A stretch of DNA of 64,000 nt from Chloroflexota bacterium (lineage in GTDB: Bacteria; Chloroflexota; Anaerolineae; Aggregatilineales; Phototrophicaceae). This document shows positions 17,461-26,185 of this stretch, piece after piece. Numbering within the stretch: the stretch's first letter is position 1; every line of letters begins with the position of its first letter. The position numbers were made by a program, and so were the translations under genes. A model generated the notes under the pieces. The model was not told the origin of the DNA. It made no database searches and was given only the letters and a program-made list of their open reading frames with translations. The stretch is taken from positions 1-64,000 of the forward strand of contig JAIUNI010000020.1 in NCBI GenBank assembly GCA_020161935.1, written 5' to 3'.

Positions 17461-18594
17461 TTAAGCGTTGTTCATGACGGACGGCAGATTGTAGTGAGCG
17501 CGAATGGCATCTTCAATCTCGTCGCTGACCGGTTTATTATTCAACAAGAACTGCTTGGCGGATTCACGACCCTGACCGAGCAAGCCATCGTTGTAACGGA
17601 AGAACGCACCACGCTTTTCGATGATACCCAGTTCGACACCCAAGTCGATGATTTCACCGGCTTTGCTGATACCACCTTCAAAGAACATGATGTCGAATTC
17701 GGCTTCGCGGAACGGCGCGGCGACCTTGTTCTTGGTCACGCGCACTTTCGTCCGGTTACCGATGGTGTCTTCACCATGCTTGATGCTCTGGATACGGCGG
17801 ATGTCCAAGCGGACGCTGGCGTAGAATTTGAGCGCCCGCCCGCCGGACGTGGTTTCCGGCGAACCGAACATCACGCCGACTTTTTCACGCAATTGATTGG
17901 TGAACATGACGGTGACGTTCGAATGCTTGATTGCGCCACCGAGCTTACGCAGCGCCTGGCTCATCAAACGGGCTTGCAAACCGACGTGCGAGTCACCCAT
18001 TTCACCTTCGATTTCAGCACGCGGCACGAGGGCGGCGACACTATCGACCACGACGACATCCAACGCGCCGGAGCGGACGAGCGACTCGGTGATTTCCAGC
18101 GCCTGTTCGCCGGTATCCGGCTGCGAAATGTAGAGCGTGTCCACATTCACGCCGATGCGTTCGGCATAGCTGGGGTCAAGCGCGTGTTCCATATCGACGA
18201 ACGCGCACAAGCCGCCGCGCTTCTGTGCCTGACAAATGACGTGCAAACACAGCGTGGTTTTACCGCTGGATTCCGGCCCATAGATTTCGGTGATACGTCC
18301 GCGCGGAATACCGCCGACACCGGTCGCAATATCGACAGTGAGTGAGCCGCTGGGGATGACCTCAACCGCCATGTGGTTCGCGTCGCCCAAACGGACGATG
18401 GTGCCGTCACCGAAGCGTTTGGTCAGGTCTGCGAGTGTGGCTTCCAGCGCCTTCATGCGGCCTGTGCCATCGCCACTGCTCACATCTTCTGAGCGTTCTT
18501 TTTTCTTGGTCAGACCCTTCTTACCGCGCTTTTCTTTGGGACTATCTTCTGCCGGGGTTTCAGTCTCAAGTTCGTTCAGTTCTGGTTCTGCCAC
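17461..18594 (-). CDS. recA: Recombinase RecA
   Basis: The 377-residue protein is RecA: Walker A GPESSGKT (106-113), DMEHALDP, LDVVVVDSVAALVP, the L1/L2 regions (EGEMGDSHVGLQARLMSQALR; MFGSPETTSGGRALKFYAS), and the C-terminal KHGEDTIGNRTKV segment. It drives ATP-dependent strand exchange and LexA self-cleavage. An N-terminal extension of about 45 charged residues (KEKRGKKGLTKKKERSEDVS) precedes the core and is unusual. Translation starts at GTG with AGGA upstream. A strong promoter with a palindrome in its spacer lies at 18634-18662, fitting SOS control. Confidence 0.97.
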   Translation of the reverse strand: MAEPELNELETETPAEDSPKEKRGKKGLTKKKERSEDVSSGDGTGRMKALEATLADLTKRFGDGTIVRLGDANHMAVEVIPSGSLTVDIATGVGGIPRGRITEIYGPESSGKTTLCLHVICQAQKRGGLCAFVDMEHALDPSYAERIGVNVDTLYISQPDTGEQALEITESLVRSGALDVVVVDSVAALVPRAEIEGEMGDSHVGLQARLMSQALRKLGGAIKHSNVTVMFTNQLREKVGVMFGSPETTSGGRALKFYASVRLDIRRIQSIKHGEDTIGNRTKVRVTKNKVAAPFREAEFDIMFFEGGISKAGEIIDLGVELGIIEKRGAFFRYNDGLLGQGRESAKQFLLNNKPVSDEIEDAIRAHYNLPSVMNNA

Positions 18595-18633
18595 TTTATT
18601 TTTTTCCTGCTATCATATTGGATATGGATTATT

Positions 18634-18662
18634 ATTTTAGCACAGGCGTTCTGAGAATGCAA
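18634..18662 (-). promoter_or_regulatory. recA promoter with LexA-like palindrome in the spacer
   Basis: On the minus strand TTGCAT (18657-18662) and TAAAAT (18634-18639) are exactly 17 bases apart. The spacer and -35 edge contain the odd palindrome TTCTCAGAA, within GCATTCTCAGAACGC (18646-18660). Position inside a recA promoter suggests a damage-response operator; that it binds LexA is inference. Confidence 0.6.
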
Positions 18663-18684
18663 GTCGTAAAGCAGTGATGTACAT

Positions 18685-19230
18685 ATGAAAATATACACTA
18701 AAACGGGCGATGATGGGACAACGAGTCTCTTTTCGGGTGGGCGCGTCTCTAAAACACACCTGCGAGTCGAAGCCTACGGCACAGTTGACGAACTCAACTC
18801 GGTGCTAGGAGTCGCGCGCGCACACCATCCGCAGACCCGCGCGGATGAATGGCTGGCACGGGTTCAGTGGCAGTTGTTCAACCTCGGCGCGGATTTAGCG
18901 ACACCGCTGGATGCCAAGTCGGAATGGGTGGTGCGGATGGACGCAGAAACCGTCGCGTGGTTGGAAACGGCGATTGACGAGATGACCGCCGAACTGCCGG
19001 AGCTGAAAAATTTCATCCTGCCGGGTGGTTCAGTCGTGGCGGCCAATATCCATGTGGCGCGAACGGTTTGCCGCCGTGCCGAGCGGATGGTCATCGGCTT
19101 ACAGGAACAGGAGCCGGTGGGCGAATTGGTCGTGCATTACCTCAACCGGCTTTCGGATTTCCTGTTTACACTCGCCCGCTGGGAAAATATGCACGCCGGT
19201 TTCCCTGAGGATAAGTGGTCGTCTCACTAA
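18685..19230 (+). CDS. pduO: Cob(I)alamin adenosyltransferase, PduO type
   Basis: The 181-residue protein is a typical PduO/MMAB-type ATP:cob(I)alamin adenosyltransferase: KIYTKTGDDGTTSLFSGGRVSK (ATP site), VEAYGTVDELNSVLG, FILPGGS, ARTVCRRAER and YLNRLSDFLFTLARW. It transfers the adenosyl group of ATP to cobalamin, forming coenzyme B12. No other cobalamin gene is nearby. It starts divergently from recA, sharing a 90-base intergenic region, and converges with the SH3b-protein gene with one base between stops. Confidence 0.93.
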   Translation: MKIYTKTGDDGTTSLFSGGRVSKTHLRVEAYGTVDELNSVLGVARAHHPQTRADEWLARVQWQLFNLGADLATPLDAKSEWVVRMDAETVAWLETAIDEMTAELPELKNFILPGGSVVAANIHVARTVCRRAERMVIGLQEQEPVGELVVHYLNRLSDFLFTLARWENMHAGFPEDKWSSH

Positions 19231-19231
19231 G

Positions 19232-20794
19232 TTAGATGGGCAGCAGCGTTTGTAGGCGCTGCGCCCCATCGGTGACACTTTCGACCACCCAGCCGGCGAT
19301 ACCGCTTTCAGTGCGGATTTGCCACCACGTAAAACCGTCGGCGGCGATGGGTCCATCGGTGACAGTGACCTGTGCGCCTTCCCCTAACTTGGCGACAATC
19401 AGGTAACCTGTCCCTGCGCCGGAGCGTACGTTGAGCTGGCTGCCATCGGTCGTGTGGATGACAGCTAATCCCCCCGGCGCTAAGATGGCGTTCAAGCGGC
19501 GTGTGGCTTCCGGTGTCGCGATGTCCGACGGGCTGACGAGCAGCGGTTGGTCGGGGGCAGGGGCGATGATGGGTGTGCTTCCCGGCGCGTAGACCGGCGC
19601 GGCCAACTGTGACCATGCGGTGTAAGTCGTTGAGATGCTCTGGACGCTGATCGAGGTGCTGCCCGCCCACACCAGCAGCGGCAGTTCACCCGCGCCACTC
19701 GTCCAAATCGGCACACCGGCATTCAACCCCCCGCGCGTATCGACATACACCAGTGTTCGCGCACCGGGGGAAAAAGTGTCGGTGGTATAAACGAAACCAT
19801 CGCCAACACCTTCAACTTCATTCAACGTCATAACCGTTGGCAGCGTACCCACAACCGCGCCGCTGCGTTCGATGACTGTCCACGCATAGCGACCGTCAGC
19901 GGTGGCGGTATCCACAAGGACGCGCTCGCCGTTCTGGATGAAGCGCGGGGTTTGCAGGGTGGCATCCGCGAGGTTGAAAAACGGGAAGCGTGCGCCGGTG
20001 AGCGTTTCGTAGACTTGTAGGCTGTTGGCTTGGAAGAAGGGGAAGCTGGCGGCCTGATTGGCGAGGCGGTTATCCGCTGTGGTCATCACCAATTCGTCGG
20101 TGGCGGCGTGGCGATCACTGTCGAGGCTGGTGAAGATCGGGTTCTGGGTGAGCGCGTTGCTATCGACCGTCCAGTCGTACGCCTTGAATTCGCCAGCGGA
20201 TGCCGCGCCGCCCAACACCAGATTAAAGGTCACGGTTTGCAGGCTGAAACGGCGGATCACGGGGGTGAGGCCAGCCGAGGTCGGAATGCCAGCAGTGGTG
20301 ACGGCGGGTAAATCTGACGTGAGGTTGTAATCGACCGCGCCGGTGAGCAGGTTGAGTACGACGATGCCCCAGCCGCCGCCTTCCAAGCTGTAGCCGAGGG
20401 CGACACGTGTGTTGTCGTCATTAAACGCCGAGTCGTCGGCGATGTATTCGAAGCTGGTGGTGGTCGTCAGGGGTAGGGTGAAACGGGCGATTAAGCGGTC
20501 GCGCTGGCTGACGATCAACATGCCCTGAAAGGTGACACTGTTGTAGGCGACGTAGGCCAATGGCGACCCACCATGCCCGACCGCGACCCGCGCCGGAAAG
20601 TGGTCGAAGCCCGCAGCGAGGGGCAGGGTGAACGAGTCGGCGACCTGACCGCTGCTGTCGATGGTCGTGAGGGTGCCGGTTGTCGGCTCGTAAAGCTGCG
20701 CCTGCCAATTTGCGTCCTGCGCGTGTACGGATGCTGGCAGCCAACCCACGACCGCTAGCAGCAGCAACCACACCCCGATCATGCGCTTCACCAT
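19232..20794 (-). CDS. Secreted protein with C-terminal SH3b domain
   Basis: The 520-residue protein has a signal peptide (MIGVWLLLLAVVGWLPASVHAQ). The body is beta-rich with repeated aromatic/Asp segments (ADDSAFNDDNTRVALGYSL; LVYVDTRGGLNAGVPIW) suggesting a propeller-like fold, though no exact family is certain. Residues about 450-515 are a bacterial SH3 domain (LNVRSGAGTGYLIVAKLGEG ... WWQIRTESGIAGWV), usually a cell-wall or ligand-binding module. AGGAG lies about eight bases before the ATG at 20792-20794, deciding against a start 21 codons upstream. Confidence 0.75.
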   Translation of the reverse strand: MVKRMIGVWLLLLAVVGWLPASVHAQDANWQAQLYEPTTGTLTTIDSSGQVADSFTLPLAAGFDHFPARVAVGHGGSPLAYVAYNSVTFQGMLIVSQRDRLIARFTLPLTTTTSFEYIADDSAFNDDNTRVALGYSLEGGGWGIVVLNLLTGAVDYNLTSDLPAVTTAGIPTSAGLTPVIRRFSLQTVTFNLVLGGAASAGEFKAYDWTVDSNALTQNPIFTSLDSDRHAATDELVMTTADNRLANQAASFPFFQANSLQVYETLTGARFPFFNLADATLQTPRFIQNGERVLVDTATADGRYAWTVIERSGAVVGTLPTVMTLNEVEGVGDGFVYTTDTFSPGARTLVYVDTRGGLNAGVPIWTSGAGELPLLVWAGSTSISVQSISTTYTAWSQLAAPVYAPGSTPIIAPAPDQPLLVSPSDIATPEATRRLNAILAPGGLAVIHTTDGSQLNVRSGAGTGYLIVAKLGEGAQVTVTDGPIAADGFTWWQIRTESGIAGWVVESVTDGAQRLQTLLPI

Positions 20795-20996
20795 AATACA
20801 GACTCCTACCCCTTCCATCACTGCATCAAGTGTAGGCGTGTTGCAGCCGTCGTGCAAAAATCCATTCGTTTGCTTGTGTTAATAAAGCATTGAGATGTCT
20901 TGCTAAATCCTTACGATTACTTTGTTTTGAAGTCTGAGTAACATAAAATGAGACTATGTAACATCTTGTAACGTTCGGCAGTGAAGATCGTCCAGT

Positions 20997-23297
20997 ATGT
21001 TTTCAATACTTTCTCATCTGTTTGCTCAGTTGGATATTCCACCGCGTTTGGGGAACCGTCATTTGCGGTTACTAAACTGGATTACCATCGTCATTGTGGT
21101 TATCGCCATCGTACACTCAGGCGCTACAGCGCTGGTCGCTATGCGCCTCGATGTGGCGCTGTTCGGGTTGGCGGCGGTTGTGCTGTCCGCGGTTTTGAAC
21201 CTCATTGCGCGGCGCGGGTATGTGCGAACGGCCAGCTATATTTTTATCTTGGGCATGTGGGTGATTACGACCGTACCGAACGTCGTGGATGGGGGCAACG
21301 GCGTATTCGGGGCGGCGTTCAGCGCATACATCATTCCGGTGCTGCTGGCGGGTTTCCTGCTGGGGGGCAGGGTCAGCTATTTTGTAGCGTTCCTGTCGTT
21401 GGGAGCAGGCATGTTTTTCGTCTTACGCAATGTTTACGACCCGACCCACACCATCACCTACACCTCCGTTGACGCGCTGCTTAAGTTAAGCTCAGAGGCT
21501 ATCTATTTTTTCGTGGCGGCGACTCTTTTAGCATTCTCGAATCGCGCGTCAATGACGGCTATCAATCGTGCTCAGGAAAGCGAAGAACAGCTTGCTTTAC
21601 ACAATGCCGAACTCGAAAGCCAAATACAGGAGCGGCAAAAGGTGGAAGCTGCGCTGCGTGCCAGCGAGCAAACGGCGCAGGCGTTCCAAGACCGCTTAAA
21701 GGCGCTGCATGAGGTCGGGATTGAACTTTCGTCCGTGAATAAACTGGATGACTTATATCGTCAGGCGGTGGTTTTGGCACAGTCGCGTTTGGGCTTTGAC
21801 CGGATGGCATGGTTCGTGATCGAGCCGCATTCCAACCAACTGCGCGGCAGCTATGGCACGGATATAGAGGGCAACATCCGTAATGAACAGAACTTTTTCA
21901 TCCGGCTGACCCTCGAAGACTGGACAGAAACGCTCAACCGGTTTACAGATAAGGGACACGTTCGCTTTTTGCGGGATACGCCTCTTTGGGACAACGGCGA
22001 GATCATCGGGCAGGGCTGGAACGCGATTGGCGCGGTATTACAAGGCGAGCAAATCACTGGCTGGCTGGTGGTGGATAACCTGCTGCATCACGAGCCGCTG
22101 CAAGATTACCAGCTTGAACTCCTGCGATTGTACGGGGCGATGCTCGGTCAGCACCAAGCTCAGAAGCAGACTCAACAAGTCCTAGTTGATAAAGATGAAC
22201 GCTTGAACCTCGCTCTTGAAGCCGCTCATATGCGCTCGTGGGATTGGAATATTCAGACCGATACCATTAATCGTAATGATGTACTGGAATTGAGTGGACT
22301 GCCTGTCGAGCAATCTTATCAATCGTTTATCACCTCTATTCACCCTGACGACCAACATCTATTGTTAGAGGCTGCCCGGCGGATGATCGAGAAAACCGGT
22401 TTTTTTGAGGCCGAGTATCGATATATTGATCAAAGTAATGAGGCTAGGGTGCATTGGCTTTATTCACTCGGTCAGCCGTATCGCAACACGAGTGGCGAAA
22501 TCATGGGTGTGGCGGGTGTCCTGCAAGATATAACAGGTCGCAAGCAGATTGAAGAGTCGCTTAAGCGTGCCGACCAGCAGGCGCTGGAACTAGCGCTCGA
22601 AAAAGAACGTGTTACCGTCCTGAGCGAGTTTATTCACACGATTTCACATGACTTCAAAACACCGCTGGCGATCATCAACAACAGCCTCTACCTGTTGGAA
22701 CGGATTGACGACCCCAAGAAGCACAAAGACAAACTGGCGCTCATCAAAGAGCAAACGCTGCTGCTCGACAAGCAAATTCAAGACATCCTGACGATTTCGC
22801 GGCTGCAATATGCGCCGGTTGTCGCTCGCCACGCGGTTAACATCAACCTGCTGGCGAATAAGTTGGGTGATCTGTTCCACGCCTCATTGGAAAAGAAAAA
22901 CCTAAAATTAGAACTGGATTTGCAATCACCGCTCCCGAACATTCTGGCGAACGCCGATGAACTCGACCGCGCATTGACCAACCTGCTTGAAAATGCCATC
23001 AACTACACGCCCAACGGCGGCACAATTACGATGATGACACGCTCAAGCGAGCGGCAGGTTGAGTTCGCCATTCAGGATACCGGTATCGGCATGACACCCG
23101 ATGACCGCATCCAAATATTCAATAACTTTTACCGCGCTGAAAACGCGCGTATGATCAACAGCAAGGGTACGGGGTTGGGCTTGGCGATTGTCCACAAGAT
23201 CGTCACCCTCCACGAAGGCACAATTGTCGTTGAAAGTGAGTTGGGTAAAGGAACGTGTTTCCGGTTATACTTCCCCATTATCCGTGAGGCTCAATAA
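20997..23297 (+). CDS. Membrane sensor histidine kinase with GAF and PAS domains
   Basis: The 766-residue protein begins with about six membrane helices (residues 20-180), then a coiled coil (QESEEQLALHNAELESQIQERQKVEAAL), a GAF-like domain (about 235-395: LDDLYRQAVVLAQSRLGFDRMAWFVIE), a PAS fold with PAC motif (400-520; ENGxxRVHWLYSLGQPYR-like, GVLQDITGRK) and a kinase core. The phospho-accepting His is in TISHDFKTPLAIINN; the ATP-binding boxes are ENAINYTPNGG, DTGIGM and GTGLGLAIV. It senses an unknown signal. No response regulator is adjacent; the secreted glycosidase-like gene follows after 11 bases. Confidence 0.93.
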   Translation: MFSILSHLFAQLDIPPRLGNRHLRLLNWITIVIVVIAIVHSGATALVAMRLDVALFGLAAVVLSAVLNLIARRGYVRTASYIFILGMWVITTVPNVVDGGNGVFGAAFSAYIIPVLLAGFLLGGRVSYFVAFLSLGAGMFFVLRNVYDPTHTITYTSVDALLKLSSEAIYFFVAATLLAFSNRASMTAINRAQESEEQLALHNAELESQIQERQKVEAALRASEQTAQAFQDRLKALHEVGIELSSVNKLDDLYRQAVVLAQSRLGFDRMAWFVIEPHSNQLRGSYGTDIEGNIRNEQNFFIRLTLEDWTETLNRFTDKGHVRFLRDTPLWDNGEIIGQGWNAIGAVLQGEQITGWLVVDNLLHHEPLQDYQLELLRLYGAMLGQHQAQKQTQQVLVDKDERLNLALEAAHMRSWDWNIQTDTINRNDVLELSGLPVEQSYQSFITSIHPDDQHLLLEAARRMIEKTGFFEAEYRYIDQSNEARVHWLYSLGQPYRNTSGEIMGVAGVLQDITGRKQIEESLKRADQQALELALEKERVTVLSEFIHTISHDFKTPLAIINNSLYLLERIDDPKKHKDKLALIKEQTLLLDKQIQDILTISRLQYAPVVARHAVNINLLANKLGDLFHASLEKKNLKLELDLQSPLPNILANADELDRALTNLLENAINYTPNGGTITMMTRSSERQVEFAIQDTGIGMTPDDRIQIFNNFYRAENARMINSKGTGLGLAIVHKIVTLHEGTIVVESELGKGTCFRLYFPIIREAQ

Positions 23298-23308
23298 CCA
23301 CTGCGCTT

Positions 23309-25234
23309 ATGTCCCTTCGCTGGTCGCGCCAACTCTATACTCTGTTCGTCCTGTGTCTGATTCTGCTGCAAGCCTCGTCGCTGGCTGCCCAGCCGCAGCT
23401 CCCGGCGTTGAAGGCCACGCGCATGGGCATCTCCTTCATCAGCTCGCTGGATCATCCCGCCAACGATTTGCGCTACCAGCGTGCGACCTTGCTCGGCGCG
23501 GCGTGGAACCGCTGGCCGCTGTATTGGGATCGTGTCGAACGGGCGGCGGGGGTATTCGACTGGGCGGGGTATGACCGCTTGGTGACGCAGGATATTCAAC
23601 ACGGCCTGTCCATCAACGCTATCCTGCTCGGTCGTCCGGCTTTTCACGCGATGGGCGGCGGGGTGCAAAACTTGAATGCGCCTGCCTTTAGCGATGGCTC
23701 AGACATTCCCGCCCCCGGTAAGCAGCCTAATCCGGCGAACCCGTGGGCGGTGTTCGTGTATAACGCTGTGATGCGCTACAAACCCGGCGGGTTACTGGCA
23801 ACGACGCTCGGTTGGCCGGTGGGAACGGGCGTATCTGTTTGGGAGGCATGGAACGAACCCGACTTGACGATGTTCTGGTCAGCGGGCGTGGAGCAGTACG
23901 CGCGTTTGCTCAAGGTGACGTATCTCGTCGCCCACCAAGCCGACCCCGCCGCGCGGGTGATGTTCGGCGGCCTCGCTTACGGCAACCCTGACCAAGATGA
24001 CTGGCTGGCGAAGGTGCTGGCGATTTATTCGGGCGATCCGCTGCGCCAAACTTACAACTGGTACATGGATCAGGTCGCCGTTCACAATTACACCTACGCC
24101 CGCCGCAGCGGTTTGGTTGTCAACCGCATCGAATCCGAACTGGCGAAGTACGGCCTCAACCGTCCGGTGTGGCTGAACGAGAGCGGTGTTCCGGCGTGGG
24201 ATGATTACCCGGGGCCGGTGTGGACAGCCGCGATACCATCTGAGCGGCAGTACCGTGCCACCATGCAGCAGCAGGCCAACTTCTGGGTCGCCAGTACCGT
24301 GTTGGCGTGGGCTTCCGGCGCGGAGGTGGTGTTTTACCACCAGTTGTACGATGACTGCGGCAATCAGGGTGGTGACTTCCCACCCCACAACGGCGAATAC
24401 TGCGCGACAGGTTTGATGTGCGCCGGTGATGCATTCGGCTTGTACCGCAATGAGCGCGGGGAAGCGTGTTTTAGCCAGCACCCGTTACCGGGGTCGCCGC
24501 GTCCGGTCGCGGGGGCGTACTATCGCATGGCGCAAATCTTCGGCACAGCTCCCTTCACTAACGGCCATGTTGAGTCGCAGGAAGGTACAACGCTCGTCTC
24601 CTTTGACCGCCCGACGACTGGCGAACGAATCCTCGTGATGTGGAACCGCACCACGGGCGAGCTTAAGCTGGATGTTCCGGCGTTTGGGGATTCAGCCCAA
24701 CTTTATGACATCGCTAACCAAGATTACGAACTCATCCCGACCGACGGGAAGTACACGATTGGCTTGCAACCGCTGACGGCGGATAACCTCCCCGGCCTGC
24801 CTGCTGGCGAACTGTCGGGTATCGCTGGCGCACCGATGATCCTCGTCGAGAAGATCAACCCCGCGCTGCTGACGACGCTTACCCCGCCAGTGACCGCCAC
24901 GCCGGAAGGCACACCCGCGCCGCGCGCCACGGTTGACCCGATTAGCGACATCGCCCCGCCGACGACCAGCATGACGGCTTTACCCCCCACCAGCCCAACC
25001 ACGTTCGCGGTGGAATGGTCGGGCAGCGACGACAGCGGTGTTGACCGTTATCTGGTATGGGTGCGGATTAACGGCGGCAAGTGGCAGCCGTGGCTGGAGA
25101 CAGGGCAGACACGCGGCTTCTACACGGGCAGCGCGGGGAACACTTACGACTTCGCGGTGTGGGCGGTTGATCTGGCGGGGAACTGGTCACTCAACAGCGA
25201 ACTTGTACCGCAAGCGACAACGGTGGTGGAGTAG
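23309..25234 (+). CDS. Secreted glycoside hydrolase-like protein with C-terminal Fn3-like domain
   Basis: The 641-residue protein has a signal peptide (LFVLCLILLQASSLAAQ) and a TIM-barrel glycosidase-like domain: RMGISFI at the first strand, VWEAWNEPDL with the acid/base Glu (about residue 184), and RPVWLNESGVP with the candidate nucleophile Glu (about 294), the arrangement of clan GH-A families such as GH39 and GH5. After a beta-sandwich region and a Thr/Pro linker, residues 550-640 resemble an Fn3-like module (VEWSGSDDSGVDRYLVWVRI). Cys pairs near 350-385 may form disulfides. It is co-oriented with the histidine kinase 11 bases upstream. Substrate unknown. Confidence 0.75.
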   Translation: MSLRWSRQLYTLFVLCLILLQASSLAAQPQLPALKATRMGISFISSLDHPANDLRYQRATLLGAAWNRWPLYWDRVERAAGVFDWAGYDRLVTQDIQHGLSINAILLGRPAFHAMGGGVQNLNAPAFSDGSDIPAPGKQPNPANPWAVFVYNAVMRYKPGGLLATTLGWPVGTGVSVWEAWNEPDLTMFWSAGVEQYARLLKVTYLVAHQADPAARVMFGGLAYGNPDQDDWLAKVLAIYSGDPLRQTYNWYMDQVAVHNYTYARRSGLVVNRIESELAKYGLNRPVWLNESGVPAWDDYPGPVWTAAIPSERQYRATMQQQANFWVASTVLAWASGAEVVFYHQLYDDCGNQGGDFPPHNGEYCATGLMCAGDAFGLYRNERGEACFSQHPLPGSPRPVAGAYYRMAQIFGTAPFTNGHVESQEGTTLVSFDRPTTGERILVMWNRTTGELKLDVPAFGDSAQLYDIANQDYELIPTDGKYTIGLQPLTADNLPGLPAGELSGIAGAPMILVEKINPALLTTLTPPVTATPEGTPAPRATVDPISDIAPPTTSMTALPPTSPTTFAVEWSGSDDSGVDRYLVWVRINGGKWQPWLETGQTRGFYTGSAGNTYDFAVWAVDLAGNWSLNSELVPQATTVVE

Positions 25235-25361
25235 GTATCAAATCTCTGCGTTCTCAGCGTCTCTGCGGTTCAATAATCTTCGACTTGACGGTTTACCTAC
25301 GCCCTCGCTTTTGCTGTTGATTTTCACCATGCCAGCGATTAACATGCTTACCGGAAAACAA

Positions 25362-25383
25362 AAACAGCCCTGATGGACTGTTT
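25362..25383 (-). terminator. Terminator after tRNA-Leu(CAA)
   Basis: Hairpin AAACAG-CC/GG-CTGTTT with one mismatch and a TGAT loop, five bases beyond the tRNA 3' end on the minus strand, followed by TTGTTTT. Confidence 0.7.
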
Positions 25384-25388
25384 GATTG

Positions 25389-25472
25389 TGCCGATGGTGG
25401 GACTCGAACCCACAAGCCCTTTCGAGCGACGCATTTTGAGTGCGTAGTGTTTGCCAATTTCACCACATCGGC
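25389..25472 (-). tRNA. tRNA-Leu (anticodon CAA)
   Basis: The 84-base sequence folds as a class II tRNA: acceptor stem GCCGATG/CATCGGC, discriminator A, anticodon stem ACGCA/TGCGT with loop CTCAAAA (anticodon CAA), a long variable arm, and T-arm GTGGG-TTCGAGT-CCCAC. CCA is not encoded. It reads the UUG codon. Confidence 0.95.
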
Positions 25473-25552
25473 TTTTAAATGCATCTAAAATAGGTTTGGC
25501 ACCTTGTTTAGATTGATGGTATTTATCTTAAAATCTCTGACACGGATTGTCA

Positions 25553-26152
25553 ATGGCGAGCGAACTTCAAAATGAACCCGCGCTGATCAAAGCTGCCGTG
25601 CGTGGGAACATGACTGCGTTTAATGATCTCGTCCTGCATTATCAGGATCGCGTCTATTCAATTGCCTACCGCATTCTCGGTGAGTCGGAAAGTGCTGCGG
25701 ACGCGGCGCAGGATGCCTTTATTGCGGCCTACCGACGCTTGGATACCTACCGTGGGGGCAGTTTCCGCGCGTGGTTGTTCCGCATCGCCACCAACGCCTG
25801 CTACGACGAACTGCGCCGCCTGAAGCGCCGTCCCGTGACCGCGATAGAGGATTTACCCGGTGCGGATGCCGACGATGGCCCACCGCTGGCCGCCGACAGC
25901 GCCACGCCGGAGCAGGCCGCCCAGCAGGCCGAACTCGCCCGCGCGATTGAACAATGCATCGGCGGTTTGCAAACCGACCAAAAGGCGGTACTCGTCCTGA
26001 GCGATGTCGAAGGCTTGAGTTATCAGGAGATCACCGAGATCACCGGCGCGACCTTAGGCACGGTGAAATCACGCCTCAGCCGCGCACGGGCAGGGGTTCG
26101 AAACTGCTTAGGAAATGTTCGGGAACTTTTGCCCTCGGTTTATCGTCTTTAA
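25553..26152 (+). CDS. ECF-family RNA polymerase sigma factor
   Basis: The 199-residue protein has sigma region 2 (residues 20-90: LVLHYQDRVYSIAYRILG, DAAQDAFIAAYRRLDTYRGG, FRAWLFRIATNACYDELRR) and region 4 (about 125-185: LQTDQKAVLVLSDVEGLSYQEI, GTVKSRLSRARAGVR), joined by an acidic linker with no region 3, as in SigW/SigE-type ECF factors. It directs RNA polymerase to a stress or envelope regulon. The ATG at 25553 is preferred over a TTG two codons earlier. Its likely anti-sigma partner follows 33 bases downstream. Confidence 0.93.
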   Translation: MASELQNEPALIKAAVRGNMTAFNDLVLHYQDRVYSIAYRILGESESAADAAQDAFIAAYRRLDTYRGGSFRAWLFRIATNACYDELRRLKRRPVTAIEDLPGADADDGPPLAADSATPEQAAQQAELARAIEQCIGGLQTDQKAVLVLSDVEGLSYQEITEITGATLGTVKSRLSRARAGVRNCLGNVRELLPSVYRL

Positions 26153-26185
26153 TGTGTCGTGAATTAACGGTAGTCTTACTCAACC

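Noticed and set aside
17494..18345. 283-residue open frame antisense to recA
   Set aside because: RecA is certain on the other strand; the antisense frame is the product of its codon bias and resembles no family.
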